A stretch of 64,000 nt of DNA, taken from assembly GCA_021371965.1 (NCBI GenBank), contig JAJFVE010000141.1:36591-100590 (forward strand), in the 5' to 3' direction. A program made the translations under genes and the position numbers. The notes beneath the pieces are model-generated. The model had not been told where the DNA came from. It did no database searches and saw only the letters and a program-made list of their open reading frames with translations. Source of the stretch: Planctomycetaceae bacterium (GTDB lineage: Bacteria; Planctomycetota; Phycisphaerae; SM23-33). This document shows positions 25,747-35,822 of the stretch, one piece after another. Numbering within the stretch: position 1 is the stretch's first letter; each line of letters opens with the position of its first letter.

Positions 25747-28700
25747 TCAAGAGCTATATGGCAATTTGCCAGACTCGTTCGCATCCTTCGGCCGCTGCGC
25801 CGCGCACGTTCGAATGGCGGCCACCAGAGCTTCAGATGGCCCGCTCTTGGTCAGGTATTGTGTCGCTCCGGCCTCGATCATAGCCTTGGCCTGCTCTTCC
25901 TGCTCGTACATGGATAGACCAATGATGTGTATTTCGGGGTGCTCTTTGTGTACGGCACGTGTGGCCTCTATGCCATTGAGCTTAGGCATGCTCATGTCCA
26001 TCAGGATTACACCGGGAAGCAGCGTGTTCGCAAGTTCGATGGCCGCCTGCCCATCGGCCGCCTCGCCCACGATTTCGATATCCGGCTCTTCGTCGAGCAG
26101 GCGAGCCAAGCCTTCCCGCAAGACGGGATGGTCGTCGGCGAGCATCACTCGGATCGTGGCGCCGGATTTCGGTGAAAAGGCCTTAATCGCCTCTGCGCCA
26201 AGAGCTGTCTTCGGCGCGGCGACTGTAACGAAAGTATCTGGCGCCGTTACGTGCCCCAGTGGAACTGTCAGTCTGAACCGACTCCCCTTGCCAGGGTCAC
26301 TGTCGATGGCCATCGCTCCGCCGATGAAGGTCAGACGCTCCTGGATGCTGAATAACCCAAATCCCGCGCCAATCTGACCGGCCTTCTTGAGACTGGATGG
26401 ATCGAAGCCGGGGCCGGCGTCGCTGACAGTCACCTGCAGTCGCTCTCCTTCGATCCGGCGAATATCGACATTCACCGACCTCACCTTGGCATGTTTGGCG
26501 GCGTTGAAAAGCAGCTCGCGGACCGACTCGAACAGCAGGATCTTGACGTCGTCTTCCAGCGTCGGCAGTTGTTCTTCTTGCCTCGATAGATCGACGATCA
26601 GGCCGTGCTTGTCGGCCATCCACCGCTCCAGCCATTCCAGCCCTTCCATCAAGCCGCCTTCGTGAAGAATCGGCGGACTCAATTCGGCCGTCAACGACCG
26701 CGACTCGCTGATCGCCGCATCGAGAAGGTCTTCGATCTCCCGTGAAGCCTCTTTGAGCAGCGGTTCAGCATTGCGGCCCAGAATGGCTGTGTGGTACTTG
26801 GCTCCGACCAGCAACTGCTGGAGGTGGTCATGCAACAATTTGGCCATCCGGCGGCGCTCATGCTGTTCCGTCAGGGTCAGCTCACCGGCCAGAGCGCGGA
26901 GCTGCTCGGCCCGCTGCGCCAGTTCCGCCGTCCGCTCCTGGACACGCTGTTCCAGTTCATCCTTGGCCCGGCGCAGGTCTTCCTCGGCCTGTCTGCGGGC
27001 GGTGACATCAATGCAGATACCGGCCATCCGGAGCGGACGCCCATTCTCGTCATATGTTCCTTGCCCCAATGCATTGATCCAACGAACCTCGTTATCGGGT
27101 CGCACGATGCGGTACTGGCTGTCCAGAGAGTGATGCTCTGCCAGCGCCCGTTGGATCCTCGAAGCGGCAGCTTCTCTGTCGTCGGGATGAAGAATGGACT
27201 GCCACACCGCAAAGGAGGCCGGGGTCGTCCGCGGGTCGACGCCGAACAGCCCAAACATCTCGGGTGACCACGCAATCGTGTTGGCAGCAATATCCCAGTC
27301 CCACGCTCCGGCCCCTGCAGCGCGTCGCGTCATTCCCAGACGTTCATTTACTTCGCGCAATTGTTGCTCGGCCTGCTTGCGGGCGGTGATGTCGCGGATG
27401 ATGGCCCACATGCCAGCCGGCCGGCCAGCCTCGTCTCGCAACAGGATTGTCCGCAATTCCAGAGGGAAAACCGTGCCGTCTTTTCTGCGATACTCCTTTT
27501 CGTATAAATCCGAATAACCGCGAGCAATGATCTGATCCCGAACAATTCGCTGCTCAGACTCGTGCCACTGCTCCTGTGTCATTTCCTGATAGGTCAGCTT
27601 TCGCACTTCGTCGGCCGTGTAACCGACCATCTGGCAGAAGATATCATTGCAATCAACGATCTGCCCATCCATTGTGGTTTGGACGAACGCGTCTCGCATC
27701 GTCTCGTGAAGCATGCGATAGCGGGTCTCGGAGTGCCGCAGAGCTTCCTCGGCTTTACGCTGCTCGGTCAGGTCATGGATGGAAAGGAAGATCAGACGCT
27801 CCCCGCCGGCTGTCTCAACCATTGCGCCCGAGTACGAAACGATGCGCTCCCATCCTTGATCGGGGCGACGCAGACGGAGTTCCATCCGGCGTACGGTTTC
27901 TCCGCGCTTGATACGTCGCATCGGCCACTCATCCAGAGGGAGCAGTCGCTCCCCGCCGGCGCTCCACAACTCAAAGGTCTCCGGAGTCCTGTCGAGCGGG
28001 CCGATGCCTTCCTCGGGCCTAGAAAAACCGTGCATCTTTCTGGCGGCAGGATTCCAGTAAATCACCTGTTCCGCTTCAGTGGCGATGATCGCGCCTTCTC
28101 CAAGATTCTCGATGGCGGCGTTCCATTTCGCCTCGCTGCGACGCAGGGCCTCCGTGCGCTCGGCCACGCGCTGCTCCAGCAAATCCTTGGCCTCCTGCAG
28201 CGACGCTTCGGCACGCTTGATCTCCTCGATATCGGTGCAGGTGCCGAACCATTTTAGAATCTTACCGTTAGGTCCGAGCATCGGCGACCCACGGACTAGC
28301 CACCAGCGGTAGACGCCATCGGCCCGCCGCAGGCGACATTCCAGGGAGTACGGCTCGTTGTATCGGGTTGCACGTTGCCACGCCACCCACGCACGCTGCT
28401 GATCATCGGGATGGAAGGGCTTGTTCCAGCCATGGCCGTAACTGTCCTCCATCGTCATCCCCGTATAGTCCACCCATTGCTGATTGAAATAGATGTTCCA
28501 GCCATCGGGGCGAGTGGCCCAGACGATCTGGGGCATTGCCTCGGCCAGGGAGTGGAACTCCTGTTCCCTCAACTGCAATGCCTTCTCTGCCGCCTGAAGT
28601 TCTTCTTCCTGGCCCGCTAGTGCCCCCGTCAATACGACGTCCAGAGACGTCATTCGCTTCTGGGCGATGCGTCTGACGGCGGCGGCTGCCACGAGAAAGT

Positions 28701-29400
28701 AAATCCCTCCCAGGTACTGGGCGATCCTGCCTGTCCATCCGACAGCGCTGTCAAGTGGACCTTGGAAGAAGATCACGCCCAGGCCGACGGCCGTCGAAGC
28801 CAAAGCACAGGAATACCAGTATAGAAAAGCTTCGTTCGTTCGTAGGTACATCCCAAAAAAGACGATGAACGAGAACCCAAACAGAACAACGGCACTTGCG
28901 AGGACTATTTGGCGGAGAAAGGTGAACCCTACAGCACTTTCATAAAACGCGGGAAATAGGCCGAAATGACTGGCCAGTGCTATCCCGGCCGTCAACGCGA
29001 TTGCACCGCCAAGGCCCAGCACTGCCCAGAGACCCCGGTTGCGGTCTAGTTGCGGTGAACGGCCGGAAAGCAGCAGGAATGCCGCCCCAGAGTGAAAGAG
29101 GGCCGCCAGCATGGCGGCACAATTATGGAGGCTCGGGGAGAGGTTATGGCCTGTAGGGAGCGTGCGTAGTGCCCCAGCCAGCACTGTGCCGACGCCAAAA
29201 CTCAGGACCCCGCAGCCAAGAAGGAAGACTTGAACACGCCCTGCATGCAGAAACGTTTTTAGAGCCAGATAGGAAACGGCCACGCATCCGCCACCAAGAA
29301 ACACCCCGTTGCAGATCGCCATGAGCCAGTCAGATTCATAGGTCGCCGACGGATCAGTCCCGCAGTATACAGAGCAATCAGTGCGGGAATGGGAAGCCAC
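25747..29400 (-). CDS. Hybrid multi-PAS sensor histidine kinase with receiver domain
   Basis: The 1217-residue protein has an N-terminal membrane sensor of 6-7 helices (residues about 30-250) and four PAS/PAC units (about 285-400, 415-545, 555-685, 690-810). Coiled-coil spacers (EQRVAERTEALRR, EQRVQERTAELAQR) separate some of them. A HisKA_3 (NarX/DesK-type) dimerisation helix carries phospho-His in RRRMAKLLHDHLQQLL, and a HATPase follows (ELLFNAAKHA, DAGPGFD, GFGLFSIQERL). The C-terminal receiver has its phospho-Asp in ILMDMSMPKLNG and no DNA-binding domain. The start (GTG 29400, AAGG upstream) is doubtful: a plausible first membrane helix lies in another frame at 29323-29468. Confidence 0.85.
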   Translation of the reverse strand: MASHSRTDCSVYCGTDPSATYESDWLMAICNGVFLGGGCVAVSYLALKTFLHAGRVQVFLLGCGVLSFGVGTVLAGALRTLPTGHNLSPSLHNCAAMLAALFHSGAAFLLLSGRSPQLDRNRGLWAVLGLGGAIALTAGIALASHFGLFPAFYESAVGFTFLRQIVLASAVVLFGFSFIVFFGMYLRTNEAFLYWYSCALASTAVGLGVIFFQGPLDSAVGWTGRIAQYLGGIYFLVAAAAVRRIAQKRMTSLDVVLTGALAGQEEELQAAEKALQLREQEFHSLAEAMPQIVWATRPDGWNIYFNQQWVDYTGMTMEDSYGHGWNKPFHPDDQQRAWVAWQRATRYNEPYSLECRLRRADGVYRWWLVRGSPMLGPNGKILKWFGTCTDIEEIKRAEASLQEAKDLLEQRVAERTEALRRSEAKWNAAIENLGEGAIIATEAEQVIYWNPAARKMHGFSRPEEGIGPLDRTPETFELWSAGGERLLPLDEWPMRRIKRGETVRRMELRLRRPDQGWERIVSYSGAMVETAGGERLIFLSIHDLTEQRKAEEALRHSETRYRMLHETMRDAFVQTTMDGQIVDCNDIFCQMVGYTADEVRKLTYQEMTQEQWHESEQRIVRDQIIARGYSDLYEKEYRRKDGTVFPLELRTILLRDEAGRPAGMWAIIRDITARKQAEQQLREVNERLGMTRRAAGAGAWDWDIAANTIAWSPEMFGLFGVDPRTTPASFAVWQSILHPDDREAAASRIQRALAEHHSLDSQYRIVRPDNEVRWINALGQGTYDENGRPLRMAGICIDVTARRQAEEDLRRAKDELEQRVQERTAELAQRAEQLRALAGELTLTEQHERRRMAKLLHDHLQQLLVGAKYHTAILGRNAEPLLKEASREIEDLLDAAISESRSLTAELSPPILHEGGLMEGLEWLERWMADKHGLIVDLSRQEEQLPTLEDDVKILLFESVRELLFNAAKHAKVRSVNVDIRRIEGERLQVTVSDAGPGFDPSSLKKAGQIGAGFGLFSIQERLTFIGGAMAIDSDPGKGSRFRLTVPLGHVTAPDTFVTVAAPKTALGAEAIKAFSPKSGATIRVMLADDHPVLREGLARLLDEEPDIEIVGEAADGQAAIELANTLLPGVILMDMSMPKLNGIEATRAVHKEHPEIHIIGLSMYEQEEQAKAMIEAGATQYLTKSGPSEALVAAIRTCAAQRPKDANESGKLPYSS

Positions 29401-29468
29401 GCCAGTTGCCTTACTCGATCCCCCTGTGGAGGCGTAGCCGCTTCAAGAATGGGTTGTGTGTGGGCCAT
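29323..29468 (-). other. Out-of-frame N-terminal helix of the sensor kinase (possible frameshift)
   Basis: Read from ATG 29468 in a different minus frame, the sequence gives AWLPIPALIALYTAGLIRRR, a convincing membrane helix. It breaks off where the kinase frame begins SDWLMAICNGVFLGGG. Joining the two near 29322-29345 would give a natural membrane sensor N-terminus. This could be a true frameshift or a sequence error. Confidence 0.4.
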
Positions 29469-29683
29469 TAGACGCGCATTGCCCTTTCGCGACTTGGGTA
29501 AAAGAAAGGCCCTAGTGATGCTAAGAGTAAGGGAAATACTTGTTCGATGTAATAGGTAAATCTTCTGAAAAGTGCATGGGGCAAATCCCTAGATTGGTTT
29601 CGCGCGACGACAAAGCCAAAGGCAGCAGTGCCAAAACTGACAAGCCTGGCGTGAAGGGATCTGTGAGGGTTTCTCTGGAAGGG

Positions 29684-29689
29684 TATAAT
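29684..29689 (+). promoter_or_regulatory. Candidate -10 box TATAAT
   Basis: A consensus TATAAT 45 bases before ATG 29735. The -35 region (CTGTGA at 17-base spacing) is weak. Together with AGAGG before ATG 29735, it supports that start over the longer open frame from 29540. The remainder of 29401-29734 holds only upstream regions of two divergent genes. Confidence 0.5.
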
Positions 29690-29734
29690 ACGTTTGGCAT
29701 GGACATACATGCCTGCAAGAGAAAGAGGTGCAGC

Positions 29735-30259
29735 ATGTCCGGATCCAACCGAAATACCTGCGCAGTGTGTCACAACGACATATCTGCCAAGACGATCGCC
29801 GAGCGTCCCATCACAGGCGGAATTTGCGTGGAGTGCCTTGAGCGTTTCAGGCCGGGAGCAGGCACTCCGCTGCTGGACTTCTTGGATCTACTGAATGTTC
29901 CGGTGCTGGTCACCGACAGCGATGTGGTGGTTTCTCTGGCCAATAGGCCCCTCCAGGCACTTCTGGGCAAGAATCTGGACCAAATGAAAGGCCAGCGAGG
30001 CGGTGACGTGTTTGAGTGCGCATACGCTCACCTGCCGCAAGGATGCGGTAAGACTACTCACTGTAGCGGCTGTGCGATCCGGCGGGCCGTGATGGACACC
30101 TTTCTCACCGGCAAGAGCCACCGCGATGAACCGGCCCGTCTGAATCGTGACGCGGCTGAGGATATGCAGTTGGGCCTGATTATTTCGACGGAGAAACAGT
30201 GGGGTATGGTCCTGCTGCGGATTGATCATATCGGCCCGCTGCCTGAGGGACAGGCGTGA
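29735..30259 (+). CDS. Cys-rich PAS-like sensor protein
   Basis: The 174-residue protein begins with two Cys pairs (CAVCHND, then CVECLERF), a possible zinc ribbon. A PAS-like core follows (LLNVPVLVTDSDVVVSLANR, residues about 55-75). Inside it lies a second Cys cluster, FECAYAHLPQGCGKTTHC, followed by SGCAIR, i.e. C-x8-C-x5-C-x2-C. This cluster recurs in PAS proteins that may bind a metal or iron-sulfur centre. There is no output domain. It is divergent from the multi-PAS kinase, so it may be a redox-sensing partner; that link is inference. Confidence 0.6.
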   Translation: MSGSNRNTCAVCHNDISAKTIAERPITGGICVECLERFRPGAGTPLLDFLDLLNVPVLVTDSDVVVSLANRPLQALLGKNLDQMKGQRGGDVFECAYAHLPQGCGKTTHCSGCAIRRAVMDTFLTGKSHRDEPARLNRDAAEDMQLGLIISTEKQWGMVLLRIDHIGPLPEGQA

Positions 30260-30493
30260 TCGCGCGTTGAAAAAGTCTGGTACAAAGTCTGGTCTGAACC
30301 ATCGCCGAACCACTGAAAAGACAGTGCGGAGGCCAGACGGGAAACAGAAGATAAGCCTTTGTCGCCACTGACTTAACATCTGAAGTGATAAAGAGTTGCC
30401 GCTGCCATACGTGATGCTCCTTTCACAAACCAAGCCCATAGCTCAGTTCGATGGCCACTCTGATCCGCATCGGGCAGGAAGTCTTGAGGACGA

Positions 30494-31633
30494 TTACCCG
30501 ATCTGGACCCAGCGGCCTTCCCGGGCGCTGGTTTGGACGGCGTCGCAGACCTTCTGGGTGGCCAGGGCATCGCGGAAGGTCGGCCCGGCGGCCCGGCCGG
30601 CGGCGATACCGGCCAGGAAGTCGGCGACCTGGTGTACGAAGCTCTCGGCGTAGCCGATGGCCAGGCCCGGCACCCACCAGTGGTCCATGTAGGGATGTTC
30701 GCCGCCGTCAGTGACGTGGATGTTCCGCCAGCCACGGAGTTTGGCCTCGTCGCCGTGGTCGAACCACTCCAGGCGGTGCAGGTCGTGCAGATTCCAGCGG
30801 ATGGAGGCCTTCTCGCCGTTGATTTCCAGTGTGTAGAGGGCCTTATGCCCGCGGGCGTACCGGGTGGCCTCGAAGTTGCCCAGCGAACCATTGGCGAAGC
30901 GGCAGAAGAACGTGCAGGCGTCGTCGATGCCGACCGGCTCGAGCCGGCCCGTCAGGGCCTGGGTGCGTTCCTTGATGAACGTCTCGGTCATGCCGCAAAC
31001 CGACGCGATGGGCCCGTTCTGCCAGATGGCCGTATCGATGCAGTGGGCCAGCAGGTCGCCCAGAACCCCCGAGCCGGCGGCCTTCACGTCCAATCGCCAG
31101 GTGGCCGGCCCGCCCTGCGGCACGTCGGCGGCAATGGTCCAGTCCTGAAGGAAGTTGGCGCGGTAGTGGAAGATCCTGCCCAGGCGGCCTTCCTCGATGA
31201 GTTGCTTGGCCATCGCCACCGCCGGCACGCGCCGGTAGTTGAACGACACGAGGTTGGGCACGCCGGCTTTCTCGACGGCGTCGACCATCTCCTGCCCCTG
31301 CATGCCGTTCATCGCAAGGGGCTTCTCGCAGATGATCGCCTTGCCCGCCTTCGCCGCGGCGAGGGCAACCTCGGCATGCACGCTGTTGGGCACGCAGATG
31401 TCCACCAGCTCGATGTCCGGGTCCTCGATCACCTTTCGCCAGTCCGTCGTGTGAGTCTGATACCCCCACTGGCCGGCGAAGGCGGCGGTTTTGGCGGCAT
31501 CGCGCCCGCACACCGTCTTGAGCACCGGGATGCACGGAATGTCGAAGAACTGGCTGACCTGCCGGTACGCGTTGGAGTGCGCCCGGCCCATGAAGCCGTA
31601 CCCGATCAGCCCGATGTTGAGCGTCTTTTTCAT
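30494..31633 (-). CDS. Gfo/Idh/MocA-family oxidoreductase
   Basis: The 379-residue protein has the N-terminal NAD(P)-binding motif [14 protein letters not shown] (residues 7-20), [21 protein letters not shown] and the CEKPLA motif whose Lys is catalytic (about 98-103). The C-terminal domain is typical, with [16 protein letters not shown]. The start has AGGAGG 8 bases upstream. It is third in a run with a TIM-barrel isomerase and a cupin protein (12 bases after the former), so these probably oxidise and isomerise a sugar or sugar acid. No substrate can be assigned. Confidence 0.85.
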   Translation of the reverse strand: MKKTLNIGLIGYGFMGRAHSNAYRQVSQFFDIPCIPVLKTVCGRDAAKTAAFAGQWGYQTHTTDWRKVIEDPDIELVDICVPNSVHAEVALAAAKAGKAIICEKPLAMNGMQGQEMVDAVEKAGVPNLVSFNYRRVPAVAMAKQLIEEGRLGRIFHYRANFLQDWTIAADVPQGGPATWRLDVKAAGSGVLGDLLAHCIDTAIWQNGPIASVCGMTETFIKERTQALTGRLEPVGIDDACTFFCRFANGSLGNFEATRYARGHKALYTLEINGEKASIRWNLHDLHRLEWFDHGDEAKLRGWRNIHVTDGGEHPYMDHWWVPGLAIGYAESFVHQVADFLAGIAAGRAAGPTFRDALATQKVCDAVQTSAREGRWVQIG

Positions 31634-31645
31634 GGTAAGTGCCTC

Positions 31646-32713
31646 CTATTCACGCCAACCGTGCTCATCCCGGACGGCCAGCATCGCCGCCAGGATCCCG
31701 TTCCACGTCGCCGGCTGCATCATGACGGCATTAGGGAACATACAGCCGTCCCAGCAGATGGTGCGAAACTTCCGCGTGACGTGACCGTGACCATCCCGCA
31801 TCCAGAAACCCGCGGCCCGGGGGATGTCCAGCTTGCCGTTGGGGTCGCCCGGCAGGCAGTGCCGCCCGGTCTTGTCGTGAGAGCCCGCGCCGTGGACTGT
31901 GGCGTCGTTCTGGGCGACGTGGAAGTCGATCGTCCAGGAGCCCAGAGCCGCGGTGAGTGTCTTGTAGGCGGCCTCGAACGCCGCGGTGTCCTTCCAGTCA
32001 AACCCATCCGGCAGGAGGGCATCGGCGGGGGAGTTGTAGCCCAAAAGGTACAGCAGCGTATGGGCCATGTCGGCCTGGAACCCTAGCGTTCCGGGGCGGT
32101 TCACCATCTCCAGCAGTTCCACCATGGCCTTCCAACTGTGCATTCCTGCCCAGCAGATCTCTCCCTCGGCCGCCAGCTTCTCACCGAACCCCTCGGCGAT
32201 GTCGCAGGCCTGGGCGAAGGTCTGGGCGATCTTCTTCTGATTGCCTCGCGGGTCGTCGAACCATCCGGCGGTCGGCGCGGCCGAGTCGATGCGGACCGAC
32301 CCCCACGGCCGTACGCCCAGGTCGCGAAGCTTCGCGGCGATCCGGCAGCCCTTGCGCACCTGCGTCAGGAACGCCGTTCGCTCCGCCTGGGTGCCCATCG
32401 CCGAGCCGCCTCCGGTGGGCGGCCAGACCGGGGCGACCAGCGAACCGATCTGCAGGCCCCGCCGCTGCACCTTCTCGGCCAGCCGCTTGAGGTCATCGTC
32501 GGCCGAGTCGATGTCTACGTGCGGGGAGAACAGGAACAGGTCGACGCCGTCGAACTTCACGCCGTCGGCGGACGCGGCGGCCGTCAAGTCCAGCATCGTG
32601 TCCAGGTCGATGGGGGGCTCGCCGCCGTTGCCCTTGCCCACCACGCCGGGCCAGGCCGCGTTATGCAGCTTGGGGTAGTTGTTGGGGTGTTTGTCGTTCA
32701 TCGCGGGGCTCAC
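31646..32713 (-). CDS. Sugar isomerase/epimerase-type TIM barrel (AP endonuclease family 2)
   Basis: The 355-residue protein reads as a xylose-isomerase-like TIM barrel: [47 protein letters not shown], then [33 protein letters not shown] and DFHVAQND, which supply the usual acidic and His metal ligands. It probably isomerises or epimerises a sugar intermediate. The GTG start overlaps the upstream cupin stop (GTGA, 32710-32713); a second start, ATG 32701, is possible. It sits between the cupin and the oxidoreductase in one operon. Confidence 0.75.
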   Translation of the reverse strand: MSPAMNDKHPNNYPKLHNAAWPGVVGKGNGGEPPIDLDTMLDLTAAASADGVKFDGVDLFLFSPHVDIDSADDDLKRLAEKVQRRGLQIGSLVAPVWPPTGGGSAMGTQAERTAFLTQVRKGCRIAAKLRDLGVRPWGSVRIDSAAPTAGWFDDPRGNQKKIAQTFAQACDIAEGFGEKLAAEGEICWAGMHSWKAMVELLEMVNRPGTLGFQADMAHTLLYLLGYNSPADALLPDGFDWKDTAAFEAAYKTLTAALGSWTIDFHVAQNDATVHGAGSHDKTGRHCLPGDPNGKLDIPRAAGFWMRDGHGHVTRKFRTICWDGCMFPNAVMMQPATWNGILAAMLAVRDEHGWRE

Positions 32714-33966
32714 TTGATTGCCTTCTTGTAGTCGCCCTGCCTGGGCATTGTCTTGCTGATTTCGGGCCCGAAGTACCGCAGGCCCACCAGCGGCTCGGCG
32801 CCGGTGTTTTCGATCTCGACGCCACGTGCGGCGGCCTCGTGGGAGATGAAGACCTCATCGGCGGTCTCCTCGCCAAAGTGGATCATCACCGGCGTCTGGA
32901 GGGCGAGCTTGCCCATCCGCCCGCTGCCCTGCACGGTGATCCACCCGCTGGCGCCGGGGTCCTTCAGGACCATCCTGGCGCCCGGGGCGATGGTGAGTTC
33001 CTTGGCCGAGACCGGCTGGAAGCCGTCGATGTCGCCGTAGCATATCCAGCGGTCGACGGCCCCGTCGCCGCCGGCGGTCTTGTCGACGATCGGCTCGAGA
33101 TAGTTGGAGTCTTTGAAGTGCGGATCCACGTTGCGATCCCAGTCGAGCATGCCAATGATGAAGTCCAGGTCGTGGTGCCTGGCCGGCGGGACGTCCTTGA
33201 CCAGCAGGCTCCAGGGCACTTCGCGGCCTTCCACCAGCGACTGGAACATGCCGAACACGTCGGAGCCCCACTGGGGCTCGTACGTGCACAGCGACCCGGG
33301 GGCATGCAGCACGCCGGCAGGCACCATCCATCCCGTGCCCCGCTTCAGGCGGTACGCCTTCGAGAGGTCCAGGATGCCGTTGTCTCCCTTGTCCCAGTCC
33401 TCCAGGCACTTTCGCACCTGGGCCTTCGTCGTCCCCGGCTCCAGGCCGAAGAACGTGTAGTCGAAATGGTTCTCCGCCGCGTTCAGCTGCGGCGGGTAGT
33501 AGTATGACTCCGGCTTGCCCTCCTGCCCCGTTAAGGCCGCGTCCTCATGCCTCTGGTGCATGTGGTGCGGGATCGGTCCGGCGTTGTCGAAAAACTTCGA
33601 ATACACCGGCCATCGCTTGTACTTCTTCCACAGCGTCGGCCCGACCAGCCGCTGCCCGGCCTCCGCGACGGCATCCTTCAACAGGAACCGCTGCCCTCCG
33701 AACGCTGCATAGCTGAGCCCCTCATTCTTCGCCCGGTTCTCATTGGCCGCCTCCGTCGTCGAGGCAAACCACCGCTCGTCAATCCCCCCGCGGTGCGTGC
33801 CCAGGGCATACCAGTCCGTCGGCGCCAGCTTGATCCGCTTGCCTGGGTGCAGAAAGTTCCGCGGCACCCACGTGGGCGTAAGCCTCAACAACCCCTCGCC
33901 GGCGTCCAAGGCCTGCTCCAACACCCTGGCCACATTGTCCTTCCTGACGACCTTCGATGCGCTCAT
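32710..33966 (-). CDS. Cupin, mannose-6-phosphate isomerase-like
   Basis: The 418-residue protein carries a type I phosphomannose-isomerase-like cupin: [10 protein letters not shown] (metal-binding His and Glu) near residues 134-143, [25 protein letters not shown] in the second strand set and a C-terminal second cupin half ([31 protein letters not shown]). The start has GGGAG 7 bases upstream. It heads the three-gene operon with the TIM barrel and the oxidoreductase. Specific sugar unknown; the nearby fucosidases make fucose or a related deoxysugar conceivable. Confidence 0.65.
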   Translation of the reverse strand: MSASKVVRKDNVARVLEQALDAGEGLLRLTPTWVPRNFLHPGKRIKLAPTDWYALGTHRGGIDERWFASTTEAANENRAKNEGLSYAAFGGQRFLLKDAVAEAGQRLVGPTLWKKYKRWPVYSKFFDNAGPIPHHMHQRHEDAALTGQEGKPESYYYPPQLNAAENHFDYTFFGLEPGTTKAQVRKCLEDWDKGDNGILDLSKAYRLKRGTGWMVPAGVLHAPGSLCTYEPQWGSDVFGMFQSLVEGREVPWSLLVKDVPPARHHDLDFIIGMLDWDRNVDPHFKDSNYLEPIVDKTAGGDGAVDRWICYGDIDGFQPVSAKELTIAPGARMVLKDPGASGWITVQGSGRMGKLALQTPVMIHFGEETADEVFISHEAAARGVEIENTGAEPLVGLRYFGPEISKTMPRQGDYKKAIK

Positions 33967-34122
33967 GCCTCGGCTCCCATTCGTTGTCGCGGATCTGTAA
34001 CACGTGCCCGGCCCGGCCGGCGAGCGTTCAGAATAAACCCTGCTCCCCGTGAATCCAGCGAAATCGGGAAAGGACGGCCGCGATGTGCTGCCTCTTGCCC
34101 ATCCACAATGACAGGGTGAACC

Positions 34123-35457
34123 TCATCCGTTTCCGGATGCGTCCGACACGAGAGGGACGACCGGGGCAAGGTGTGCACTGAACTCGGCGATAGCCGGACA
34201 GGCTTTGGCATCCTCAATCACCAGCCTGATGCGGCGTGCAGCCGTGGTCTTCAGCCGATGGAGGTTGCGCTGTCCGATGACGCTGCCGCGGGCCAACGTT
34301 ATCCATCGGCCGTCTGCCTCGACGTCGATGCGATACCCGCTTACGCGTTCTCCCAGCCGGATTGCTTCCTGAACATTCACGACGTTGAACTGGCGGGTCG
34401 TGCCAAAATCCAGTTCCAGCCAGCCGGTCCGGGCGGCGTCATCGGTGGCCCAGAAGGTATCCAAATCGCCATCGGCAGCTTTTCCGGCTTCGAAGTCATC
34501 GCCGCGCTTGGCGTTGGCTGTAACGTCCTTGGGCAGGAGTCGGCCTTCCTTCAGCCCGCCAATGGCCGCGCCCAGTTCCTTCAAGCGGGCCACATCGCCA
34601 TCGGCGATCAGACCGCGACGGTCGGGCGGCACGTTGAGCAACAAGCCGCCATTGCGGCCGACGGAGCTGAAGTAAATATCCATCAGCGTCGCCAGCGACT
34701 TGACCTTGCCATCCTCCGCGGCGTGATAGAACCACCCGGGACGGATGGAGACGTCGCATTCGGCTGGATACCATGCCTTGCCCTTGACGCTTGACTCGCC
34801 GACAACGGCCACGCCTGATTCGTTGCCGACCCACCGGATGTCCGGGCCGCAGATCGCAATCAGCGCCCTCGGCGCAAGCTTGCGGATCGTGGCATAGTAG
34901 CGGTCCCAATCGTAGACCTGCTTGTGGCCGCTGGGTCCCTCTCCGCACGCGCCGTCGAACCACATCTCTTCCACCGGGCCGTAGTTGGCCAGCAATTCGG
35001 TGAGCTGGTTCACAAAGTAGTCGTTGTAGCGATCGGTTCCATAGGCGGGATTGTTGCGGTCCCAAGGGGAAAGGTACAGCCCGACTTCCAGCCCCTCGGC
35101 GCGGCAGGCGTCGACGAACTCGCGAACGACGTCGCCCTTGCCGCCCTTCCAGGGACTGCTGCGCACGCAATGCTCGGTGTACTTCGTCGGCCAGAGGCAG
35201 AACCCGTCGTGATGCTTGGCCGTAAGGATCATCAGCTTGAATCCGGCATCCTTGGCCGTGCGCGCCCACTGGCGTGCGTCCAATTGGCTTGGATTGAAAA
35301 GGGCTGGGGCTTCTTTGCCGTCGCCCCATTCGCGGTCGGTGAACGTATTGACGCCGAAATGCAGGAACATCGTTAGTTCCATGCGCTGCCAGGCGAGTTG
35401 CTCGGCGGAAGGCACTGGCGGCAGTGGCAAAGGTTTCGATAGGTTGTTGGCGGCCAT
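34123..35457 (-). CDS. GH29 alpha-L-fucosidase with C-terminal F5/8-type domain
   Basis: The 444-residue protein has the GH29 barrel: ELTMFLHFGVNTFTDREWGD (residues 27-46), LTAKHHDGFCLWPTKYTEH (78-96), GLYLSPWDRNN and MWFDGACGEG, whose Asp (D168) is the nucleophile position. The C-terminal 130 residues look like a discoidin/CBM32 domain (DGDLDTFWATDDAARTGWLE). Strong GGAGG 7 bases before ATG 35457 fixes this start. An in-frame ATG at 35514 would add a hydrophobic leader but with rare codons and no Shine-Dalgarno. It should release alpha-linked fucose. Confidence 0.85.
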   Translation of the reverse strand: MAANNLSKPLPLPPVPSAEQLAWQRMELTMFLHFGVNTFTDREWGDGKEAPALFNPSQLDARQWARTAKDAGFKLMILTAKHHDGFCLWPTKYTEHCVRSSPWKGGKGDVVREFVDACRAEGLEVGLYLSPWDRNNPAYGTDRYNDYFVNQLTELLANYGPVEEMWFDGACGEGPSGHKQVYDWDRYYATIRKLAPRALIAICGPDIRWVGNESGVAVVGESSVKGKAWYPAECDVSIRPGWFYHAAEDGKVKSLATLMDIYFSSVGRNGGLLLNVPPDRRGLIADGDVARLKELGAAIGGLKEGRLLPKDVTANAKRGDDFEAGKAADGDLDTFWATDDAARTGWLELDFGTTRQFNVVNVQEAIRLGERVSGYRIDVEADGRWITLARGSVIGQRNLHRLKTTAARRIRLVIEDAKACPAIAEFSAHLAPVVPLVSDASGNG

Positions 35458-35517
35458 GGAGCATCCTCCGCATAGCAGAAGCAAACATAACGCATTGTGA
35501 CGCGCTGTGGTCATTCT

Positions 35518-35745
35518 CTATTCCGCGACCCGGAATCGCCGCCCGTCGCCGGGGGAGAGTCTCACCTTGACCAAGCGGTCGGCGCCCAAGGCAGAACCAG
35601 CCGTCCACGTGCCGGTCTTGCGGTCGAGTTCTTGAAGCGCTTTGCCTGGCAACGTCACCCTCAGCGCCGCCTCGGCGGGCTGCTTGCAGTTCCGGTTCAC
35701 GACCATAAAGGCCGTCGTCCTGGTTGTGCCTGGGATCAGGATGTA
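35518..35745 (-). pseudogene. C-terminal fragment of a glycoside hydrolase-like gene
   Basis: This frame reads YILIPGTTRTTAFMVVNRN, then ELDRKTGTWTA and a terminal VKVRLSPGDGRRFRVAE. These are features of a beta-sandwich domain that ends many glycoside hydrolases. Nothing catalytic precedes it; upstream it merges into the end of the GH95-like gene. It looks like a remnant left by deletion. A 5' boundary cannot be fixed. Confidence 0.4.
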
Positions 35746-35822
35746 CACCAACCGCCGCAAAGCCCGACGAATCCCGGCGCGTGATGTCATTTCACTGCTC
35801 CGTGCATCTCCGCTTCTTGGCC

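Noticed and set aside
30533..32086. 517-codon plus-strand open frame
   Set aside because: It is antisense to the oxidoreductase and isomerase genes, both with catalytic motifs.
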